Source: Lachnospiraceae bacterium (GTDB lineage: Bacteria > Bacillota > Clostridia > Lachnospirales > Lachnospiraceae). From it: a stretch of DNA of 64,000 nucleotides. The notes beneath the pieces were generated by a model. That model did not search any database. It had not been told where the DNA came from and was given only the letters and a program-made list of their open reading frames with translations. This document shows, one piece after another, positions 50,796 to 63,352 of the stretch; position 1 is the stretch's first letter, and each line of letters starts with the position of its first letter. Both the position numbers and the translations under genes were made by a program. Location: assembly GCA_017626325.1 (NCBI GenBank), contig JAGAIZ010000019.1:26746-90745 (forward strand). The letters are read 5' to 3'.

Positions 50796-51100
50796 TGAAC
50801 AGGAGCTATCAACAGACTTGTCCATACGGCATGTCAGAAAGCTGTTATTTCATGTGAATTCTCATATTGCGGCTTTCATCCGTATCAAAAGCCGTTGTTG
50901 ATAAATAAAAAGTTATTCTTATGTTATCCGAAGTTTTTCACACGTTAAACATTTTCTTTTCTATTGAAAAATAGTATAATAAATAGGGTTATGCACATAT
51001 TAACACCTATTATTATTAAGATTACTAAATAATTATTAAATAAATAACTTAAGGCGACGTTCCATATTGTTCATTAAGGAAGAAAGGAATTTATACACAG
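50796..51100. other. oriC downstream part: DnaA boxes and unwinding-region candidate
   Basis: Between dnaA and dnaN there is no gene. Box-like words are TTGTCCATA (50818), TGTTGATAA (50896) and TTATGCACA (50989). The last is followed by an AT-rich stretch of triplets (TAT TAT TAT TAA GAT TAC TAA) from 51008 to about 51050, the likely unwinding element by analogy with Bacillus. TATAATAAATAG-type promoter words near 50974 could drive dnaN. Confidence 0.7.
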
Positions 51101-52210
51101 ATGAAAATTGTATGTAGTAAATCAAATCTTTTAACTGGCGTGCAAATTGTATCTAAGGCTGTTCCAAGCAAGACTACCATGTCTATCCTTGAGTGTATTC
51201 TTGTAGATACCCGAAACGGCAATATCAAACTGACTGCCAATGATATGGAGCTTGGAATCGAGACGACAATCGACGGAGAGATTATAAATAAAGGCGTAAT
51301 TGCCCTGGATGCTAAAATTTTCCTTGAAATCGTAAGAAAGCTTCCCGACAGTGATATTACGATCGAAACAGATCATAATTATAAGACAACGATTACCTGT
51401 GAAAAAGCAAAATTCAATATCATCGGCAAATCAGGGGAAGATTTCTCTTATCTTCCCGACATTGAGAAGAATGATTCTGTTATGATCACCCAGTTTACAT
51501 TAAAAGAAGTGATCAGGCAGACAATTTTCTCTATCGCTGATAATGATAATAATAAATTAATGACGGGAGAATTGTTTGAAATCAATAACGATACTTTAAA
51601 GGTAGTTTCTTTGGACGGGCATAGAATCTCTATTCGCAAAATTGCTTTGAAGAATTCTTATGAAAACAGGAAAGTAGTAGTTCCGGGCAAAACATTAAGC
51701 GAGGTAAGTAAGATTCTTCCGGGAGACATGGAAAAGGACGTCAGCATTTTCTTTACGGACAAGCATATTCTTTTTGAATTTGATAATACAGTTGTAGTTT
51801 CAAGATTGATAGAGGGCGAATACTTTAAAATCGATCAGATGCTTTCCAGCGATTACGAGACAAAGGTAAAGATTAATAAGAAAGAGTTATTAGACTGTAT
51901 CGACAGAGCGACTCTTCTTGTAAAAGAAGGGGACAAAAAGCCTGTTATTATCAGCATTACGGATGGATCTATGGAATTAAAGATGAATTCCACAGTCGGC
52001 AGTATGGATGAAGAAATAGATATTGCCAAAGAAGGAAAGGATCTGATGATTGGATTTAATCCGAAATTCTTAATCGATGCGCTTCGTGTCATTGAGGATG
52101 AGGAAGTAGATCTGTATATGGTGAATCCTAAGGCTCCCTGCTTTATCAGAAATGCTGAGGAAAGCTATATTTATCTGATTCTGCCGGTCAACTTTACAAC
52201 TGTAAATTAA
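51101..52210 (+). CDS. dnaN: DNA polymerase III beta sliding clamp
   Basis: The processivity clamp, a ring-shaped dimer that tethers the polymerase to DNA. The three clamp domains are visible as repeated segments: KIVCSKSNLLTGVQIVSKAV at the start, FTLKEVIRQTIFSIADNDNN in the middle and KKELLDCIDRATLLVKEG in the third, ending with AEESYIYLILPVNF (usual end YLxMPxR). Length is 369 residues, typical. AAGAAAGG lies some 15 bases before the ATG. It follows dnaA by 305 bases with origin elements between, and precedes yaaA and recF. Confidence 0.97.
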   Translation: MKIVCSKSNLLTGVQIVSKAVPSKTTMSILECILVDTRNGNIKLTANDMELGIETTIDGEIINKGVIALDAKIFLEIVRKLPDSDITIETDHNYKTTITCEKAKFNIIGKSGEDFSYLPDIEKNDSVMITQFTLKEVIRQTIFSIADNDNNKLMTGELFEINNDTLKVVSLDGHRISIRKIALKNSYENRKVVVPGKTLSEVSKILPGDMEKDVSIFFTDKHILFEFDNTVVVSRLIEGEYFKIDQMLSSDYETKVKINKKELLDCIDRATLLVKEGDKKPVIISITDGSMELKMNSTVGSMDEEIDIAKEGKDLMIGFNPKFLIDALRVIEDEEVDLYMVNPKAPCFIRNAEESYIYLILPVNFTTVN

Positions 52211-52255
52211 AACTGGCAATCTTTATAGGATACAAAGTGTATAGGATTAGGAAAG

Positions 52256-52464
52256 ATGGAAATAATAACGATAAGGGACGAATTTATTAAGCTTGGCCAG
52301 GCAATGAAATTAGCAGGGCTTGTTGAATCAGGCGTGGAAGCAAAAGTGGAGATTCAGGAAGGCTATGTTAAAGTAAACGGCGAAGTGGAATTGCAGCGCG
52401 GTAAAAAATTATATCCGGGCGATGTGATAGAATTTGATGGACAACAGGTTAAGGTAGAAAACTA

Positions 52465-52465
<1 letters not shown>
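52256..52465 (+). CDS. yaaA: S4-domain RNA-binding protein YaaA
   Basis: A 69-residue S4-like RNA-binding protein, found between dnaN and recF in Firmicutes, where it is linked to ribosome assembly. The S4 fold is seen in FIKLGQAMKLAGLVESGVEA, KVEIQEGYVKVNGEVELQRG and KKLYPGDVIEF. The stop codon shares one base with the recF start (TAATG), so the two are translationally coupled. AGGAAAG lies close before the ATG. Confidence 0.92.
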
Positions 52466-55489
<3,024 letters not shown>

Positions 55490-55520
55490 TGTATTGAAAA
55501 GTCTGAGAGAGGACAAGTAA

Positions 55521-58094
55521 ATGGATGATCAAATTTTTGATAAGATAGAAGAAGTCGATTTGAAGAAGAAAATGGAAGACTCTTATATCGATTATGCCAT
55601 GAGCGTTATTGCGGCGCGCGCGCTGCCTGACGTAAGAGATGGCTTGAAACCGGTACAGAGAAGAGTTCTGTATTCCATGATCGAATTGAATAACGGACCT
55701 GATAAGCCGCACAGAAAGAGCGCGCGTATTGTCGGCGATACAATGGGTAAGTATCACCCTCACGGCGACAGCTCTATTTATGGTGCGCTGGTTAATATGG
55801 CACAGGAATGGTCCACCCGCTATCCTCTTGTAGACGGTCACGGCAATTTCGGTTCTGTGGACGGAGACGGCGCTGCGGCGATGCGTTATACGGAAGCGAG
55901 ACTGAGTAAGATATCCATGGAGCTTCTTGCGGATATTAACAAGAATACAGTGGATTTCGTGCCGAACTTCGATGATACGGAGAAAGAACCTACCGTATTG
56001 CCGAGCCGCTATCCTAATTTGCTGGTCAACGGTACCTCCGGTATTGCGGTCGGTATGGCTACCAATATTCCGCCCCATAACTTAAGAGAAGTAGTGAATG
56101 CGGTAGTAAAGATCATTGATAACAGGGTTCTGGAAAACAGAGATACGGAAATGGATGAAATATTGGAGATCGTCAAAGCTCCTGATTTTCCAACCGGTGG
56201 AATTATTCTGGGTACCAGAGGCGCCGAAGAGGCATATCGTACCGGACGCGGCAAGGTCAGAGTGCGTGCGATTACAGATATAGAGACTATGCCTAATGGC
56301 AAGAGCCGTATTATTGTAACAGAACTTCCTTATATGGTGAATAAGGCTAATCTGATTCTGAAGATTGCCGATCTGGTCAAATTAAAGAAAATTGATGGTA
56401 TTACGGATCTTCGTGATGAGACAAACAGGGAAGGTATGCGTATTGTCATAGAACTTCGCAAGGATGCTAATGCCAATGTAATATTGAATCAGTTGTATAA
56501 GCACACCCAAATGCAGGATTCTTTCGGCGTTATTATGCTGGCGCTTGTGGATAATCAGCCTAAGGTCATGAACCTTCTGGATATGCTTGGTTATTATCTC
56601 AAGCATCAGGAAGACGTCGTGACACGGAGGACGAAATATGATCTGAATAAGGCGGAAGAAAGAGATCATATTTTACAGGGCTTACTGATTGCACTTGATA
56701 ATATCGATGAAGTGATTCAGATTATCAGAAGCAGTCAGACTACACAGATCGCAAAGGAAAGATTAATAGAGCGCTTCGGTCTTTCCGACGTACAGTCACA
56801 GGCGATCGTAGATATGCGTCTGCGCGCTCTGACAGGCTTGGAAAGAGAGAAGCTTGAGAATGAGCATAAAGAGTTACTGGCTAAGATTGCGGAGTTAAAA
56901 GCAATTCTTGCTGATGAAAAATTGCTGCTTGGCGTTATTAAAGATGAGATGTTATTGACTGCTGAGAAATATGGTGATGAAAGAAGAAGTAAGATTGGAT
57001 ATGACGTCTATGATATTAACATGGAAGATCTGATTCCAAGAGACAATACTGTAATTGCCATGACAAGCCTGGGATATGTGAAACGTATGACAGTGGATAA
57101 TTTCAAGGCGCAGAACCGGGGCGGTAAAGGCATAAAAGGTATGCAGACGATTGAGGAAGATTATATAGAGGATCTTCTCATGACAAATACTCATGATTAT
57201 CTGATGTTCTTTACCAATTTTGGGCGTGTTTATCGTCTGAAGGCATATGAGATACCGGAAGCGGGCAGAACAGCGAGAGGTATTGCGATCGTTAATATAC
57301 TGCAGCTTAATCCTGGTGAAAAAATATCGGCTATGATACCGATCAAAGATTATGAGGAAGACAAAAATCTCTTTATGGTGACGAAGAAAGGAACTGTAAA
57401 GAAAACTTCCATTATGGAATTCAGGAATGTCAGAAAGAACGGACTTGCCGCAATCAATCTCAAAGAAGACGATGAACTGATAGAGGTTAAGGCAACTTCT
57501 AAAGATACGGAAATATTCCTAGTTACTAAATTGGGAATGTGTATCCGTTTCAAAGAAACGGACGTAAGACATACGGGCAGATCTTCCATGGGCGTAATTG
57601 GTATGAGTCTTTCGGATGGCGATGAGATCGTCGGCATGCAGTTAGATCATCAGGGTGATTCTCTTCTGATCGTATCTGAGAACGGTATGGGTAAGCGTAC
57701 TTATCTGAATGAATTTACTGTTCAGAAGCGAGGCGGCAAGGGTGTAAAATGCTATAAGATTACTGATAAGACCGGCGACGTCGTAGGTGTTAAAGCTGTG
57801 AATGATGATCATGAGATCATGATGATAACAGATGCCGGAACGATTATTCAGCTTCGTATGGATGATATCTCTACTCTTGGAAGAATTACTTCCGGCGTAA
57901 AAATGATTAACTTGGACAGCGGTGTGAAAGTTGCCAGAATTGCGAAGGTTCGTGAAAGAGTAAGCAACGGCGAAGAAGAATTCGAGAATATTGAAGACGC
58001 GATGGAAGATATTCCGGAGGAAGAGCGCTATGGCATAGGAGAGATTGATGACGGTAAGGAAGTAAATCTGCCGAAAGAGGAGTCTGAGGATTAG
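55521..58094 (+). CDS. gyrA: DNA gyrase subunit A
   Basis: The breakage-reunion subunit. The catalytic tyrosine is Tyr123 in [10 protein letters not shown]. The quinolone-determining region reads [15 protein letters not shown], with Ser84 in the first key position and Gly88 in the second, where Asp or Glu is common. The C-terminal beta-pinwheel has the GyrA box [11 protein letters not shown] and later degenerate copies such as [10 protein letters not shown]. The acidic tail is longer than in minimal GyrA; total length is 857. GAGAGGACAAGTAA precedes the ATG. A phosphoesterase gene follows on the same strand. Confidence 0.98.
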   Translation: MDDQIFDKIEEVDLKKKMEDSYIDYAMSVIAARALPDVRDGLKPVQRRVLYSMIELNNGPDKPHRKSARIVGDTMGKYHPHGDSSIYGALVNMAQEWSTRYPLVDGHGNFGSVDGDGAAAMRYTEARLSKISMELLADINKNTVDFVPNFDDTEKEPTVLPSRYPNLLVNGTSGIAVGMATNIPPHNLREVVNAVVKIIDNRVLENRDTEMDEILEIVKAPDFPTGGIILGTRGAEEAYRTGRGKVRVRAITDIETMPNGKSRIIVTELPYMVNKANLILKIADLVKLKKIDGITDLRDETNREGMRIVIELRKDANANVILNQLYKHTQMQDSFGVIMLALVDNQPKVMNLLDMLGYYLKHQEDVVTRRTKYDLNKAEERDHILQGLLIALDNIDEVIQIIRSSQTTQIAKERLIERFGLSDVQSQAIVDMRLRALTGLEREKLENEHKELLAKIAELKAILADEKLLLGVIKDEMLLTAEKYGDERRSKIGYDVYDINMEDLIPRDNTVIAMTSLGYVKRMTVDNFKAQNRGGKGIKGMQTIEEDYIEDLLMTNTHDYLMFFTNFGRVYRLKAYEIPEAGRTARGIAIVNILQLNPGEKISAMIPIKDYEEDKNLFMVTKKGTVKKTSIMEFRNVRKNGLAAINLKEDDELIEVKATSKDTEIFLVTKLGMCIRFKETDVRHTGRSSMGVIGMSLSDGDEIVGMQLDHQGDSLLIVSENGMGKRTYLNEFTVQKRGGKGVKCYKITDKTGDVVGVKAVNDDHEIMMITDAGTIIQLRMDDISTLGRITSGVKMINLDSGVKVARIAKVRERVSNGEEEFENIEDAMEDIPEEERYGIGEIDDGKEVNLPKEESED

Positions 58095-58123
58095 ATTAGA
58101 ATCGCTCAGAAATGAGGATGAAT

Positions 58124-58993
58124 ATGAAGCTTGCAGTAATGGGAGATATACACGGCAATCATATTGCTCTTAAGGCCTGCATAGCACACGCACTGGAGCA
58201 TAAAGCGGACGAATTCATTTTTATCGGGGATTATATTACTGACTGTCCCTATCCGCAGAAAACCATGCGTATCATTTATGAGATGCAGAGAAGGTATCGC
58301 TGTTATTTTATCCGCGGCAACAGAGAGGATTATATGTTAAATCACAGGAATAATCCGCAGGAAAGATGGACTTATTCTTCCGCCAGCGGTAATCTTCTCT
58401 ATACCTATGAAAATCTGTCAGAGCAGGATATGGATTTCTTTGAATCGATTGAGATTCATGGAGTATATGATAAGAAGAATTACAGGAAATTCCGGTATTG
58501 TCATGGTTCGCTGACCTCCTCTAAGGAACTGCTTTTACCGGATAATGAGAATATGGAATCTATTATGAAAGGCCTGGACGTGGATTTACTGATCAGCGGG
58601 CACACTCATATTCAGGAAAGCAGGATGTATGGAGAGAAGAAACTGATTCATCCCGGTTCTGTAGGCGTTCCGTGGTATTATGAAGGGCGCAGCCAGTATA
58701 TGATCCTGCATAGCATAGAGGATGTAAATCATCCTTTCGGCTGGGAGGAAGAATTCTTTCAGTTACCTTATGATGTGGGTCGTGTCAGAGAAGAATTGGA
58801 ATCATCAGGATTGTATGAGAAAGCCCCTTATTGGGCAAAGCTGGTAACACATGCTTTGGAGACAGGGGAAGATTATACAACGCCGTGCCTGACAATGGCT
58901 ATGGACTTATGCCGTGAAAAAGAAGGAAACGTTCAATGGCCGGATATTCCCGTAAAATACTGGGATATGGCTTATACACATTTTATTCATTAA
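58124..58993 (+). CDS. Calcineurin-like metallophosphoesterase
   Basis: A YfcE/MJ0936-like phosphoesterase of 289 residues. The two-metal site motifs are all present: MGDIHGNH (D-x-H), FIGDYITD (GD-x-x-D), IRGNRED (GN-x-E/D), CHGS and ISGHTHIQ (GH-x-H). The C-terminal ~90 residues form an extra domain with GRVREELESSGLYEKAPYWA. The substrate is unknown; relatives act on cyclic nucleotides or phosphodiesters. The start at 58124 is preferred because GAGGATGA precedes it; an ATG at 58112 has no ribosome binding site. It follows gyrA by about 30 bases and is probably cotranscribed. Confidence 0.87.
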   Translation: MKLAVMGDIHGNHIALKACIAHALEHKADEFIFIGDYITDCPYPQKTMRIIYEMQRRYRCYFIRGNREDYMLNHRNNPQERWTYSSASGNLLYTYENLSEQDMDFFESIEIHGVYDKKNYRKFRYCHGSLTSSKELLLPDNENMESIMKGLDVDLLISGHTHIQESRMYGEKKLIHPGSVGVPWYYEGRSQYMILHSIEDVNHPFGWEEEFFQLPYDVGRVREELESSGLYEKAPYWAKLVTHALETGEDYTTPCLTMAMDLCREKEGNVQWPDIPVKYWDMAYTHFIH

Positions 58994-59008
58994 GAGATTT
59001 TTGTTAAT

Positions 59009-59044
59009 AACCAGGAAAGAAAATTAATTTTATCTTTCCTGGTT
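59009..59044. terminator. Bidirectional terminator of the gyrase operon
   Basis: AACCAGGAAAGA and TCTTTCCTGGTT form a perfect 12-bp stem followed by ATATTT. It lies between converging genes. Confidence 0.85.
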
Positions 59045-59059
59045 ATATTTGTGGATTAT

Positions 59060-59986
59060 TTATTCTTCATTGTTGTTGCGGTTGATAATAATGGAAACAA
59101 TTCCGCAGGCTATGCCGAAGGGAGCGAATATTGCGGGGGCAATATACCACATGTTCCACACGAATCCTAAGATCAGATAAATTATAGTGGCTGTCATCAT
59201 AAGACATGCGCATATCATTCCTGTCTTTTTGTCATTCTTATAGGTAACAGAATCATGATCATGCATGAGATTATAATGCTTGATATTATATTTTCCATTC
59301 TGCATGCCGGCATAAACGAAAAGGGAGACAGAGATTGTAATTATCAGAAGGAAAAAGGATGCAATAAGATCGTCTGTCTGAATTATACTATTTTCGTTAA
59401 TTAAATCAGGTATCATTTCTGTAAGTCCAATCATAAGTATTATGCCAATGAGAATGAGTATAACGCCTGTGGTAATCATGACAATAAACTTTTGATGAAA
59501 TTTTTCTTTTTCTTCTTCAGAATAGAAATCTTCAATATAAGGATGTTTCCTGGTAAAATGATCACTCTGAATGCCTGTAATAATAAAGAAAGGGACTGCA
59601 ATCGTAACAAAAATAATAAATATCATGCCTGATAATTCATCTATAAAACTTATATTACTAAAAACAGCATTCAGAAAAAGTATAAAAGAAAGACCAAACA
59701 AAATAAGTCCCACTCCAAATGTTATTTTTTTGCTGGCCTTATTCCAAAAGGCATCATAATGTGCGTTATCTTCAATGTACTGAGTGCTGATATCTGTCCT
59801 TATAAGATCATCTAAGGTACAATGAAAAACAGAAGATATCTGCAGAAGCTTATCCATTTCAGGATATGTAGCGTCAGATTCCCATTTCGATACGGATTGT
59901 CTGGATACTTCCAGCATTTCCGCAAGCTGTTCCTGCGTGATATTATCTTTTTTGCGTAAAAATTGTATATTTTCTCCTAAACTCAT
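59060..59986 (-). CDS. XRE-family HTH protein with membrane domain
   Basis: The N-terminal ~65 residues are a Cro/CI-type HTH: ENIQFLRKKDNITQEQLAEM, LEVSRQSVSKWESDATYPEM, DKLLQISSVFHCTLDDLI. After a linker come about six membrane segments in pairs (for example FGVGLILFGLSFILFLNAVF, MIFIIFVTIAVPFFIITGI and MIATIIYLILGFVWNMWYIA-like), ending GIACGIVSIIINRNNN. Such proteins link a membrane sensor to a DNA-binding domain and occur in Firmicutes near transporters. No target can be named. Length is 308. GGAGGAAAAAT precedes the ATG. It is on the strand opposite to the gyrase operon. Confidence 0.85.
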   Translation of the reverse strand: MSLGENIQFLRKKDNITQEQLAEMLEVSRQSVSKWESDATYPEMDKLLQISSVFHCTLDDLIRTDISTQYIEDNAHYDAFWNKASKKITFGVGLILFGLSFILFLNAVFSNISFIDELSGMIFIIFVTIAVPFFIITGIQSDHFTRKHPYIEDFYSEEEKEKFHQKFIVMITTGVILILIGIILMIGLTEMIPDLINENSIIQTDDLIASFFLLIITISVSLFVYAGMQNGKYNIKHYNLMHDHDSVTYKNDKKTGMICACLMMTATIIYLILGFVWNMWYIAPAIFAPFGIACGIVSIIINRNNNEE

Positions 59987-60208
59987 ATTTTTCCTCCATA
60001 TTTCTGATATGTTCTATAGTACTATTTTTTATCGCGAATGAAAATAAGTAATATAGATTATGTGTTTATTGTAGGAAAAAACCGATGTAAAGGCTATCAA
60101 TTTGATGTTGCTTTTGAATATTTCTATGTAAAGAGCAGGTTGCACGCCATTGATTAGATAAAAAACAAAAGGTATAATAAATAAAAATAGAAAAGTAATG
60201 GTATTCCA

Positions 60209-60472
60209 ATGAAAAAACAGATAGAGGGACAGTTAAATTTATTTGATTATATTACTGAGATTGTAAATTTATACGAAGAATGTATCGACTGCTGGTGCAG
60301 AGACTGCAGGCATAATGAAGAACTTGCGGGAGAGCCTCGTGACTTTGCGGGAGAGAGGAAGCCCTGCCCTGCTTGTTCTTTCTGTAAGAAATCCGGTAAA
60401 GCGGAAATATGTGAAATAAATTCCTACGATAATGGCTGTAAGCTGCGCGCGATGGAAGAAGGAATAGAGTAA
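60209..60472 (+). CDS. Cysteine-rich small hypothetical protein (87 aa)
   Basis: The protein has nine cysteines in 87 residues, arranged ECIDCWCRDC, KPCPACSFC, EIC and GC. It looks like a compact zinc- or iron-sulfur-binding module, but I cannot match it to a family. The N-terminus MKKQIEGQLNLFDYI resembles the short LFDF-type leader of small phage-related or conserved Clostridial proteins. There is no signal peptide. The ribosome binding site is weak. It is monocistronic and converges with the rubredoxin-flavoprotein gene. Confidence 0.6.
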   Translation: MKKQIEGQLNLFDYITEIVNLYEECIDCWCRDCRHNEELAGEPRDFAGERKPCPACSFCKKSGKAEICEINSYDNGCKLRAMEEGIE

Positions 60473-60507
60473 GGATCTGATCTTACCATCGGATAAGTGT
60501 TACGGTA

Positions 60508-61110
60508 TTATTCAATTTTCTCGAAATCTTCTACTCCGTGTTTACACCAGGGACAGATGAAATCAGGAGGAAGTTCTTCTCCTTCATAGATATAGCCGCA
60601 TATGACGCACCGCCAGCCTTTCTTTGAGGAGGAGGTTTGCTGCGGTTTAACATATTCGTGATAAAAAGAATATGTTATTGGTTTTTCACCAGATATTATT
60701 TCACAGTCTGTCACAACAGCCAGAAACATCATGTGCGTACCTAAATTATAGCTGCTTATTACCTTACAGTCCAGATATGCTGTAGTGTGGTCTGTCAGAT
60801 AAGGAAGCTCCTGCGGCGTTAAAGCAAAAGGATAATTTACAAATTTATCTATGTTTCTGCCGCTCTGGAATCCGAAATGCTCAAAGAGAGAAAAAGGCGT
60901 TGTCTCAGAAAGTATGGAAATGGACACCATACCGGACTTTTCGATAATGTCGCAGGTCAGGTTCTGTTTGTTGACTGCTATAATAATCTGCTTTGGGTTA
61001 TCCGTTACCTGCATAACGGTATTAATGATGCATCCATTCATTTTCTTATCGTGTTTGGATGCCGCTACGTATAAACCGTAAGATATTTGATGTAGTACCT
61101 GTGGATTCAT
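60508..61110 (-). CDS. Flavin reductase-like protein fused to rubredoxin (high-molecular-weight rubredoxin)
   Basis: Residues 1-150 are an FMN-binding flavin reductase-like domain (HQISYGLYVAASKHDKKMNG, QIIIAVNKQNLTCDIIEKSG, FGFQSGRNIDKF). From ~165 a rubredoxin follows: WRCVICGYIYEGEELPPDFI then CPWCKHGVEDFEKI, with the four iron ligands in two C-x-x-C knuckles. In Moorella the same fusion (Hrb) passes electrons from NADH to flavodiiron proteins for oxygen or NO reduction; that role is inferred here. Length is 200. GAAAGGAAGC stands before the ATG. A MITE-like element lies just upstream and may hold the promoter. Confidence 0.9.
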   Translation of the reverse strand: MNPQVLHQISYGLYVAASKHDKKMNGCIINTVMQVTDNPKQIIIAVNKQNLTCDIIEKSGMVSISILSETTPFSLFEHFGFQSGRNIDKFVNYPFALTPQELPYLTDHTTAYLDCKVISSYNLGTHMMFLAVVTDCEIISGEKPITYSFYHEYVKPQQTSSSKKGWRCVICGYIYEGEELPPDFICPWCKHGVEDFEKIE

Positions 61111-61140
61111 GGAAGCTTCCTTTCTTCGTATTCAGTAGTA

Positions 61141-61336
61141 GGTAATTTCGAAACTCTTTCCTTGTCATTGAAATTGCACAAATTGTATAACCAACACAGC
61201 CGCGCTTTCGCTCCGTTCCAGACGCAGCGGATACTATGCTCGAAAAAACCTCGCCAAGTACCGGCGTCTTCCAAGGGGCTTGCTTATGGTTATACAATTT
61301 GCACAATTAAAGTTATGTTGTGAAGAGTTTCGTAAA
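61141..61336. mobile_element. MITE-like element with long inverted ends, copy 1
   Basis: Inner terminal repeats ATTGCACAAATTGTATAACC (from 61173) and GGTTATACAATTTGCACAAT (to 61307) are perfect mirrors. Weaker homology extends out to GAAACTCTT at 61150 and AAGAGTTTC at 61323. The core is G+C-rich and contains no gene. The stretch 61337-61456 next to it is AT-rich without features. Copy 2 with the core inverted is at 63828. Confidence 0.75.
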
Positions 61337-61456
61337 TGCTTATATTCAATGGGTTAGAAATAATATAAATGAGTTTCTGTTAGTATGATAAAATAAAAGA
61401 AAATTATACATACATAGACAGATTATTTAAATGCAGATTTCTGAAAATTTTAATTA

Positions 61457-63037
61457 TTACTGTATATATGCATCCGCCCTGTGAAGTGAAAAATTAAAAT
61501 TTCTCAAATGCATATTCTGTAGTGATTCCTCCAAATCAGAATAATAATTCCTGATCCAAAACAGAGATTCATATCGGTAAGGTATGTTGTATGTGTTACA
61601 GTAATCCTCTATGTCCTGTCTGCTCATCGTCATAATATCTTTCGGGGAAAGTCCTGGAATGACGGATAAGTAAGGATTCGATTCTTCCTGCAGAATCACG
61701 GACGCGGCGTCAGAGGATAAGGTAGACAGATAAGGTATGTCATCATATATATCATAATCATTCGAATACTCCAGGTGCGCCGGATTCAAATTATATTTCG
61801 CGATCCAGTAATCGGGATGCGCAAAGGAAAGGCAGATATAAAAAACTGTTGTAACCGCCAGGCTGTAAGTAAATAACGGAAAGCTTCTGCTGTAAATAGA
61901 GATAGCAACGCCTGCCATCAGGAAGAACATAACTGCCAGAGACCAGAGTACAAAAATTCTTAAAAAGGTCAGATTATAGCAGTTAATGTACATAATCATA
62001 CGTAGCGCGCTGGACAGAATCATAATATACGTACAGCCGCAGATAATCGTGAGAATGATTTTCAGTACAATATTTTCACGAAACAGATGCAGGCATACCA
62101 ATACCAAAACCAGATTGAGAATACATACGGCAAGCAATTGGAAGAATCCTTCTCTGGCATAACCGGAATAAGTATAGCCCTCCGGAAGCTGCATATTTCC
62201 GATAAAAAGATATACGATTTGAATTATACTGAAAATAAGATATATGACAGAGAGCGACGCCGTTACAATGACAGCGGTAACAGGTTCTAGTTGCTTGCCG
62301 TATGTCGTCTGTTCCTCTACATTTCGTCTGCATAAGGCTGCATAAACAGCATAGGAGCAGAAGAAGACAGCTATGATAAGAAAGGTTATATCAAATATAG
62401 TTGTAAAATTAAAAAAATCAAATATGCCGTCAAGCATTTTGGCGAAGACAATGTCCGCGCTGGAAAGCAGTATCGTTATTACAAGAAGCAGCGGAAGCGT
62501 GATGGCGATACCAATCAAAACCGGCAAAACATAACTCTTTTTACCCGTTTTCTCCTGTTTTTGGGCATCAAAATAAGAAATCATGTCTGTAAAGGGACGA
62601 AAAAGGCATGAAAAGCAAGTACAGATTGTCTTTAATATGGCCATAATATATTTCGGCATATTCCAATCTCTGTCATTGTATACTGTATGCAATATTAGTA
62701 TAAAAGAAAGCAGAAAAAGGCCGAGCTTATTCAAAAAAAGTAGCTGCGGTGAAGTCGTAAGGCAGTTGGATATACCGAGTAATACAATGCTAACGATATA
62801 GAAAACGCTGTCTTTTTTGTAAGGAACCCTTAACTTTCTCATAGAGAAGAAGAAATAGCAAAGGGTTCCGGCGACGAAAAAAGGGTAAGTGATACCGGAA
62901 GCGTTGCGGTACAGACAGAATGCGTAGAAAATCGCGTAAAGCATACTGCCAATACCGAAGAAGGGAAAATCATCGGGAGAAAAGTTATTTTCATAAGGAT
63001 TGTTTTGAGGGGTATGATTTGTTTGAATTTGTTCCAT
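61457..63037 (-). CDS. DUF4173 family multi-spanning membrane protein
   Basis: A 526-residue membrane protein with about 12 hydrophobic segments and a soluble, acidic C-terminal tail of ~120 residues (from HPDYWIAKYNLNPAHLEY on). WIAKYNLNR-like and Asp-rich DYDIYDDIPYLSTLSSDA motifs are typical of DUF4173. The N-terminal ~30 residues are polar (HTPQNNPYENNFSPDDFPFF). The function is not known; the family is often found with small XRE regulators and DUF2975 proteins, as here. AAAGGAGTACACC precedes the ATG. It lies 34 bases after the HTH gene and the unit HTH-DUF4173 is probably one transcript. Confidence 0.85.
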   Translation of the reverse strand: MEQIQTNHTPQNNPYENNFSPDDFPFFGIGSMLYAIFYAFCLYRNASGITYPFFVAGTLCYFFFSMRKLRVPYKKDSVFYIVSIVLLGISNCLTTSPQLLFLNKLGLFLLSFILILHTVYNDRDWNMPKYIMAILKTICTCFSCLFRPFTDMISYFDAQKQEKTGKKSYVLPVLIGIAITLPLLLVITILLSSADIVFAKMLDGIFDFFNFTTIFDITFLIIAVFFCSYAVYAALCRRNVEEQTTYGKQLEPVTAVIVTASLSVIYLIFSIIQIVYLFIGNMQLPEGYTYSGYAREGFFQLLAVCILNLVLVLVCLHLFRENIVLKIILTIICGCTYIMILSSALRMIMYINCYNLTFLRIFVLWSLAVMFFLMAGVAISIYSRSFPLFTYSLAVTTVFYICLSFAHPDYWIAKYNLNPAHLEYSNDYDIYDDIPYLSTLSSDAASVILQEESNPYLSVIPGLSPKDIMTMSRQDIEDYCNTYNIPYRYESLFWIRNYYSDLEESLQNMHLRNFNFSLHRADAYIQ

Positions 63038-63071
63038 GGTGTACTCCTTTCTGTTTACGATATTTTATGGT

Positions 63072-63317
63072 TTATATATCTTTTCCGGCATTTGCTTCGT
63101 CTTCATCTTCTGTATCAGGTACATACTGCAGAATATCTCCTGGCTGACAGTCAAGCGCTTTGCAGATTTCATTCAGGGTGGAAAGACGTATTGCTTTTGC
63201 CTTGTTATTTTTTAAGATGGAAAGATTCGCAAGGGTAATATCGATTTCGCCTGCCAGTTCGGTCAGTCCTTTCTTGCGCATCGCCATCATGACGTCCAGA
63301 TTTATGATAATGGCCAT
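63072..63317 (-). CDS. Small XRE-type HTH regulator (YozG-like)
   Basis: An 81-residue Cro/CI-type DNA-binding protein: MAIIINLDVMMAMRKKGLTE, LAGEIDITLANLSILKNNKA, IRLSTLNEICKALDCQPGDI, LQYVP. This is the typical single-domain form encoded beside DUF2975 proteins. It probably represses its own operon. The short acidic tail DTEDEDEANAGKDI is lineage-specific. AAAGGAGAATCAAA precedes the ATG. The DUF2975 gene ends 35 bases upstream and DUF4173 starts 34 bases downstream. Confidence 0.9.
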   Translation of the reverse strand: MAIIINLDVMMAMRKKGLTELAGEIDITLANLSILKNNKAKAIRLSTLNEICKALDCQPGDILQYVPDTEDEDEANAGKDI

Positions 63318-63352
63318 TTTGATTCTCCTTTTGTTCTGTCTGGTTTTGATTA

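Noticed and set aside
50935-50960. A further parS site between dnaA and dnaN
   Set aside because: TTTTTCACACGTTAAACA resembles parS loosely, but the central palindrome is broken; I do not count it.
61046-61306. Reading frames within the MITE-like elements (also 63687-63995)
   Set aside because: They have similar short peptides only because the element is repeated; they lack ribosome binding sites and overlap real genes.
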